A stretch of DNA of 5,793 nucleotides, taken from Geothrix sp. GTDB taxonomy: Bacteria; Acidobacteriota; Holophagae; Holophagales; Holophagaceae. This document shows positions 1 to 5,793 of this stretch, in pieces; position 1 is the first letter of the stretch, and each line of letters opens with the position of its first letter. Under the pieces are notes generated by a model. It did no database searches, was not told the DNA's origin, and worked only from the letters and a program-made list of their open reading frames with translations. The position numbers and the translations under genes are program-made. Location: the NCBI GenBank assembly GCA_023701165.1, contig JAMPXL010000082.1, positions 1-5,793 of the forward strand, read 5' to 3'.

Positions 1-400
1 CCCGGTAGGCGGCCACCTTCTGGAGCAGGCGGGCGTGTTCGAGGGCCCGGTTCAGGACCACCTCCACTTCCGACAGGCGGAACGGCTTCTGCACCAGGTC
101 GTAGGCGCCGCGCTTGAGGGCCTCGATGCTGGTGTCCAGGGTGGCGTAGGCCGTGACCAGGATGCAGAGCGTATCCGGGAAGCGCAGCTTGAGGCTGGCG
201 ATGAGCTCCAGGCCCGTCGGTCCGCCCGGCATGTGGAGGTCCGTGAGCACCACGGGGAAGGACCGGAGGGCCATGCGGGCCAGGGCCTCGTCGGCGCTGG
301 CGGCGGTCTCGGCGGTGTAGCCCCGCTCCATCAGGGATTCCAGCAGGGAACTGCGCACGCCGGGATCATCGTCCACGATGAGGAGCGGATCCTGGATCAT
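1..400 (-). CDS. Response regulator, receiver domain (3' end cut off by window edge)
   Basis: This is the N-terminal part (133 residues) of a two-component response regulator; the reading frame is still open at base 1, so the output domain is unseen. The residues read here form a complete CheY-like receiver. The acidic pair is D10-D11 (LLIVDDD), the predicted phosphoacceptor is D54 in LTDLHMPGG, the switch Thr is T83 (ILVTAYAT), and the conserved Lys is K105 in QKPF. After about residue 115 a helix (RALEHARLLQKVAAYR) begins a linker. The ATG at 400 overlaps the TGA of the upstream HD-GYP gene as ATGA. A GAGG at 412-409 lies 8 nt upstream of it, so translation is probably coupled. The receiver aligns without gaps to the one in the neighbouring regulator, and nearly half of the positions are identical by hand count, so they look like paralogues. 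The missing part could be HD-GYP, a kinase module, a DNA-binding domain or nothing more. The receiver call is firm; the role is unknown. Confidence 0.93.
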   Translation of the reverse strand, partial: MIQDPLLIVDDDPGVRSSLLESLMERGYTAETAASADEALARMALRSFPVVLTDLHMPGGPTGLELIASLKLRFPDTLCILVTAYATLDTSIEALKRGAYDLVQKPFRLSEVEVVLNRALEHARLLQKVAAYR

Positions 401-1830
401 GAGGCGGGCCTCGTATGGGCCAGGGTGCGTTCGTAGATCTTGGCTTCGAGGAAGATGCGCAGCACCTCGGCATCCAGCAGGTTCACCTTGGCCTCCTGCT
501 CCAGGATCTCCAGGCTGCGCTCCACGCTCACGGCGGCCTTGTAGGGGCGGTCGGCGGCGGTGAGGGCGTCGTACACGTCCGACACGGCCATGAGCTTGCT
601 CTGCACGGGGATGTCCGGTTCCTTGAGCTGGCGGGGGTAGCCCTTGCCGTTCAGCCGCTCGTGGTGGGCCCAGGCGATCTCCGGCACCCCGGCCAGCTCG
701 CTGGTCCAGGGGATCTGGCTCAGGAAGCGGAAGGTGTGGGTGACGTGGCTCTGGATCTCCTCCCGCTCGGCGGCGGAGAGGCTGCCCTTGGGGATCTTCA
801 GCAGGTCCAGGTCATGGGCCTCGATGAGGGTGCGGCTGCCCCCGGTCCAGTGCTGGTAGGTGAGGTCCTCCAGCAGATTCAGCTCCAGGGCCACCTCCTG
901 GGGCAGCACCGTGGGCTCGTTGCTGCGCCGGACCAGCTCCACCAGGCGGCGGGTCTCCTCCTCCTGCTGGCGGAGCAGGGCCCCCACCTGGCCGTGGTCG
1001 AAGGCGCTGCCTTTGCTCCAGGCCTCCAGCAGGCGGTCCCGCATGGATTCGAGGGCGCGCTGATGCAGCCGCTGGAAGATGCTTTCCAGCCGCTCGCCTT
1101 CGATCTTCTTCGCCTTCACCAGCACCTGCTCCCGGACGCCCACCTTGCCGAAGTCGTGGAGCAGGCTGGCGTAGCGGATCTCCCGGATCTGGATGGCGGT
1201 GAAGTGGAGGTCTCCGAAACGGCCGTTGGGCGTCAGGTTCACCGCCTCGGCCAGGCCCACGGTGAGGTCCGCCACCCGGCTGGAATGGCCGGAGGTGCTG
1301 GGATCGCGGGCCTCGATGGCGGTCACGGAGGCGTTCACGAAGCCCTCGAAGAGCTTCTCGATGTCGTTCTTCAGCCCCAGGATCTCCTGGGTGCGGGCCT
1401 CCACCATGCGCTCGAGGTTGTGCTGGTACTCCTCGTTCTCCCGCACCAGCCGGTAGTGCTCCAGGGCGCGCTCCAGGCTGGCCTCGATCTCCGCCAGCTT
1501 GAAGGGCTTCTGGATGAAGTCGTAGGCCCCGCGCTTGAGGGCCTGGATGGCCGATTCCGTGGTGGCATAGCCGGTCATGAGGATGCCCATGGCCCGGGGA
1601 TCGTCGTCGTGGATGGCGCGCAGCAGCTCCAGGCCCGACAGCCCGCCGGGCATGTTCAGGTCCGTGAAGATCACCGGGAAGTGCTTCTCCCGCACCAGGG
1701 CCAGGGCCTGGGCGCCGCCTTCGGCCCCTTCCGCCGCGTAGCCCTGGTCCGTCAGGGCCTCCACCAGCAGGTTCCGCAGGTCCGCTTCATCGTCCACGAT
1801 GAGGATGGGGATGGGGGGGGTGAGAGGCAC
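397..1830 (-). CDS. Response regulator with HD-GYP (c-di-GMP phosphodiesterase-type) domain
   Basis: This 477-residue cytoplasmic protein couples a phosphorelay receiver to an HD-GYP domain, a family that hydrolyses cyclic di-GMP. Receiver, about residues 7-125: acidic D13-D14, phosphoacceptor D57 (FTDLNMPGG), T86, and K108 in QKPF. Residues 126-160 look like a helical or coiled-coil linker. HD-GYP domain, about 163-470: H182 (GHSSRV), H225-D226 (LLHDFGKVG), H362 (SHVTHTFRFL), H389-H390-E391, the GYP signature at 397-399, and D418 (VSDVYDALT). All expected metal ligands are therefore present. Two features differ from the textbook form. About 105 extra residues (roughly 240-345, rich in Glu, Arg and Leu) lie between the HD motif and H362, and the signature reads HHERLNGKGYP with N394 where Asp is usual. 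I recall related proteins with both features, so this is probably a known HD-GYP subgroup. The start is GTG at 1830, supported by GGAG 5 nt upstream and a full-length receiver. The stop overlaps the next regulator by ATGA. Domain calls are firm; enzymatic activity is inferred. Confidence 0.94.
   Translation of the reverse strand: MPLTPPIPILIVDDEADLRNLLVEALTDQGYAAEGAEGGAQALALVREKHFPVIFTDLNMPGGLSGLELLRAIHDDDPRAMGILMTGYATTESAIQALKRGAYDFIQKPFKLAEIEASLERALEHYRLVRENEEYQHNLERMVEARTQEILGLKNDIEKLFEGFVNASVTAIEARDPSTSGHSSRVADLTVGLAEAVNLTPNGRFGDLHFTAIQIREIRYASLLHDFGKVGVREQVLVKAKKIEGERLESIFQRLHQRALESMRDRLLEAWSKGSAFDHGQVGALLRQQEEETRRLVELVRRSNEPTVLPQEVALELNLLEDLTYQHWTGGSRTLIEAHDLDLLKIPKGSLSAAEREEIQSHVTHTFRFLSQIPWTSELAGVPEIAWAHHERLNGKGYPRQLKEPDIPVQSKLMAVSDVYDALTAADRPYKAAVSVERSLEILEQEAKVNLLDAEVLRIFLEAKIYERTLAHTRPAS
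1813..1820 (-). repeat. C8 homopolymer tract at codons 4-6 of the HD-GYP regulator gene
   Basis: The coding strand carries eight consecutive C residues (ACC CCC CCC, residues T4-P5-P6) just after the GTG start. A gain or loss of one base here would shift the frame before the receiver domain. The tract is plainly visible; any phase-variation role is speculative, since G/C runs are expected in DNA this rich in G+C. Confidence 0.6.
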
Positions 1831-1835
1831 ACCGG

Positions 1836-1839
1836 CTCC
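1836..1839 (-). promoter_or_regulatory. Ribosome binding site supporting the GTG start of the HD-GYP regulator
   Basis: GGAG on the minus strand ends 5 nt before the GTG at 1830. No ATG occurs early enough in this frame to give an intact receiver (the first in-frame Met is residue 60), so this site and the receiver domain boundary together fix the GTG as the start. It sits 6 nt downstream of the hairpin at 1846-1868. Confidence 0.65.
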
Positions 1840-1845
1840 AGATAC

Positions 1846-1868
1846 CCCCCCTCATCGGATGAGGGGGG
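1846..1868 (-). repeat. Perfect inverted repeat (hairpin) in the clpB/HD-GYP gap; possible clpB terminator
   Basis: The arms CCCCCCTCATC and GATGAGGGGGG are perfect 11-bp complements around one central base, giving a 10-bp stem with a 3-nt loop in RNA. It lies 28 nt past the clpB stop codon and 6 nt before the GGAG of the next gene. A stem this G+C-rich just after a stop codon suggests transcription termination or attenuation, or protection of the clpB 3' end. However, neither strand has a T-run after it, so it is not a classical intrinsic terminator. It could also be one copy of a dispersed intergenic palindrome. The structure is certain; the function is not. Confidence 0.7.
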
Positions 1869-1896
1869 CCAGGGGGATAGTTTGGGCCCGGGGCGC

Positions 1897-4470
<2,574 letters not shown>

Positions 4471-4486
4471 GGCGCACCTCCCCTTC

Positions 4487-4527
4487 AGGATGATCTAAAT
4501 CTGGCATCAATCAACCTAGCTCATCCT
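4487..4527 (-). promoter_or_regulatory. Dyad in the clpB upstream region; candidate operator or leader hairpin
   Basis: On the minus strand AGGATGAGCTA and TAGATCATCCT are 11-nt inverted arms matching at 10 of 11 positions, separated by 19 nt. They occupy most of the thrE-clpB gap and end 16 nt before the clpB ATG, 5 nt before its GGAGGT. The spacer is the most A+T-rich part of the gap and holds a TTGATT (4514-4509) resembling a -35 box, but I find no convincing -10 at the right distance. The symmetry could bind a dimeric regulator of clpB or fold in the mRNA leader. It does not match CIRCE (TTAGCACTC-N9-GAGTGCTAA). The arms are directly visible; the regulatory role is inferred. Confidence 0.4.
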
Positions 4528-4559
4528 CCGGAGCGGCCCTGCCGGCGGGTTCCCGGGGC

Positions 4560-5789
4560 CTACAGCGCCGTCCTCGGCTGCACGGCGGCATGGGCCAGCA
4601 GCAGGCCCGTCAGCAGGGCGATGGCCACGAAGAGGGCCTGGAAGGCGGTGTCGAGGCCCACCACCAGCTGCTTCTGGATGATGAATTCCAGCCCCTTGAA
4701 GCCCAGGCCTCCGGGCACCAGCACCATGAGGCCCGGCAGCAGGGTCACGACGGAGGGGCGGCGCGTGAGGCGGGTGTAGAGATTGCTGCCCAGGCCGAGG
4801 ATGAAGGCCCCCAGGCCCACGCCGAACTGGGGTCCCAGCAGCGCCGAGCCGTGGCGGGTCCCGTAGAAGGCCAGGGCGCAGGCGGCGAAGATCCAGGGCA
4901 GGTCCCGGGGCCGGGCCTTGAAGATCACCACGAAGGCGGCCGCCGCCAGCAGCAGGATCGGCAGCACGGCCCAGGCCGGCAGGGGCAGGGGCGTCCCCAG
5001 CAGGGCGCGGTCCAGGAGGGGGCCGGTCAGGCGCTGGCCCAGGGCCACGCCGAAGCCCAGGGAGAGGAAGGTCATGGCCGTGTCCATCAGGCGCGCCGTG
5101 CCCGCCACCAGGTTGCCCGTGGCCAGCTCGTTCATGGACACCACCAGGCGCAGCCCCGGCACCAGCACGATGAGGCCCGCCACCGTGAGGATCTGGGGCG
5201 AGACCTGGGGGAAGCGCCAGGCGGCCGCCACCGCCAGGAAGCCCACCAGCACCCCGGCCACGGGATGGACCAGCCGCGCCAGGCCGGCCCTGCGGCCCAG
5301 CAACACCACCGCCAGGCCCACCAGCATGCCCAGCAGGGCCGTGAGGACCATCTCCCGCCAGCCCCCGCCCAGGAACATGGCGGCGGGTGCTGAGCCCAGG
5401 CCGAAGCACAGCACCGTCAGCCAGGGGCCCCAGCGGTCCGGGGCCGAGAGGATGCCCCGCACGCGGCTCCGGGCCTCGGCGGCATCGATCTGGCCGTCGA
5501 TGAGGGCGTCCGTGGCCTCCTGCAGGTCCGACAGCTTCTCCAGGTTGGTCTCTCCCGCCGGGCTGCGCTGGATGAAGGTCCAGTGGTGGCCGCCCTGGCC
5601 CAGCGAGGCGAAGAAGGCCGTGGGCAGGCCGAAGAACTGGCCGTCCAGGCCCAGGCGGCGGCAGACCCGCTCCAGGGCGTCCTCGAAGCGGTGGGCGGGG
5701 ATGCCGTAGGCCTGGAAGGCCCGGCCCAGCTCCAGGCAGAAGGCCACTTCCGGCGGCGGGGCGGGGGGCGGGGTCGGCGGCGCGTCCAT
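4560..5789 (-). CDS. ThrE-family threonine/serine exporter (fused single-chain form)
   Basis: This 409-residue integral inner-membrane protein belongs to the ThrE family, whose Corynebacterium member exports threonine and serine using the proton gradient. After a Pro-rich start (PPTPPPAPPPE) there is a soluble, probably cytoplasmic region at about 14-118 with the family pattern YGIPAHRFEDALERVCRRLG. Hydrophobic segments then appear near 122-141, 146-165, 172-190, 198-215, 234-252, 272-291, 296-312, 318-335, 348-362 and 380-402, about ten in all. The first membrane half holds LVPGLRLVVSMNELATGN (209-226), and the second half repeats a similar motif, LLPGLMVLVPGGLGFKG (350-366). This is the fusion of the two parts that enterobacteria encode as separate YjjP and YjjB. 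Because YjjPB has been linked to succinate export, the substrate here is uncertain. The ATG at 5789 lies 4 bases from the window edge, so its ribosome binding site cannot be seen and an earlier start is possible. The stop is TAG, 89 nt before clpB on the same strand. Confidence 0.9.
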   Translation of the reverse strand: MDAPPTPPPAPPPEVAFCLELGRAFQAYGIPAHRFEDALERVCRRLGLDGQFFGLPTAFFASLGQGGHHWTFIQRSPAGETNLEKLSDLQEATDALIDGQIDAAEARSRVRGILSAPDRWGPWLTVLCFGLGSAPAAMFLGGGWREMVLTALLGMLVGLAVVLLGRRAGLARLVHPVAGVLVGFLAVAAAWRFPQVSPQILTVAGLIVLVPGLRLVVSMNELATGNLVAGTARLMDTAMTFLSLGFGVALGQRLTGPLLDRALLGTPLPLPAWAVLPILLLAAAAFVVIFKARPRDLPWIFAACALAFYGTRHGSALLGPQFGVGLGAFILGLGSNLYTRLTRRPSVVTLLPGLMVLVPGGLGFKGLEFIIQKQLVVGLDTAFQALFVAIALLTGLLLAHAAVQPRTAL

Positions 5790-5793
5790 GCCC

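Noticed and set aside
35..436. A 133-codon plus-strand open frame opposite the partial response regulator
   Set aside because: The minus strand encodes a textbook receiver domain here; the plus-strand product resembles no known protein and has the same shadow composition.
4530..4559. Short G+C-rich stems just after the thrE-like stop codon (GGCCC paired with GGGCC; CTCCGGAG)
   Set aside because: The stems are only 4-5 bp, with no T-run after them. Such short matches are expected by chance at this base composition, so I do not call a terminator.
4471..4559. A sigma-70, sigma-32 or CIRCE-type promoter for clpB
   Set aside because: TTGATT at 4514-4509 resembles a -35 box, but the only -10 at a workable distance (CATCCT) matches three of six positions and would put the transcript start almost on the ribosome binding site. 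No CTTGAA/CCCCAT pair and no TTAGCACTC dyad is present.

Overview
This is a compact, G+C-rich stretch (about 70% G+C in a hand-counted line, with G/C at nearly every third codon position). All four genes I can support lie on the minus strand, so the window reads right to left. Base composition and gene content suggest a high-G+C Gram-negative chromosome. An acidobacterial (Holophaga/Geothrix-like) or myxobacterial/deltaproteobacterial host is my guess from the style of the HD-GYP protein. Nothing in the window proves the taxon, and I see no sign of mobile DNA, RNA genes or CRISPR.

Layout in the direction of transcription: (1) 5789-4560, a complete single-chain ThrE-family threonine/serine exporter, an inner-membrane protein with about ten membrane segments. 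(2) 4559-4471, an 89-bp gap with an A+T-richer core, a near-perfect 11-bp dyad and the strong clpB ribosome binding site. (3) 4470-1897, a complete 857-residue ClpB disaggregase with every catalytic motif present. (4) 1896-1831, a 66-bp gap with a perfect 11-bp-arm hairpin. (5) 1830-397, a response regulator with a receiver domain and a c-di-GMP phosphodiesterase-type HD-GYP domain, which carries an insertion of roughly 105 residues. (6) 400-1, the first 133 residues of a second response regulator, overlapping the previous gene by ATGA and running off the left edge.

Functionally there are two themes. ClpB, with DnaK/DnaJ/GrpE encoded elsewhere, rescues aggregated proteins. The two regulators look like one translationally coupled phosphorelay/c-di-GMP signalling unit whose kinase is not in the window. 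The exporter has no obvious functional tie to either. I see no clear undescribed multi-gene system. The points most worth checking are the dyad upstream of clpB, a 24-bp perfect palindrome inside clpB, the insertion-bearing HD-GYP domain and the paired regulators.
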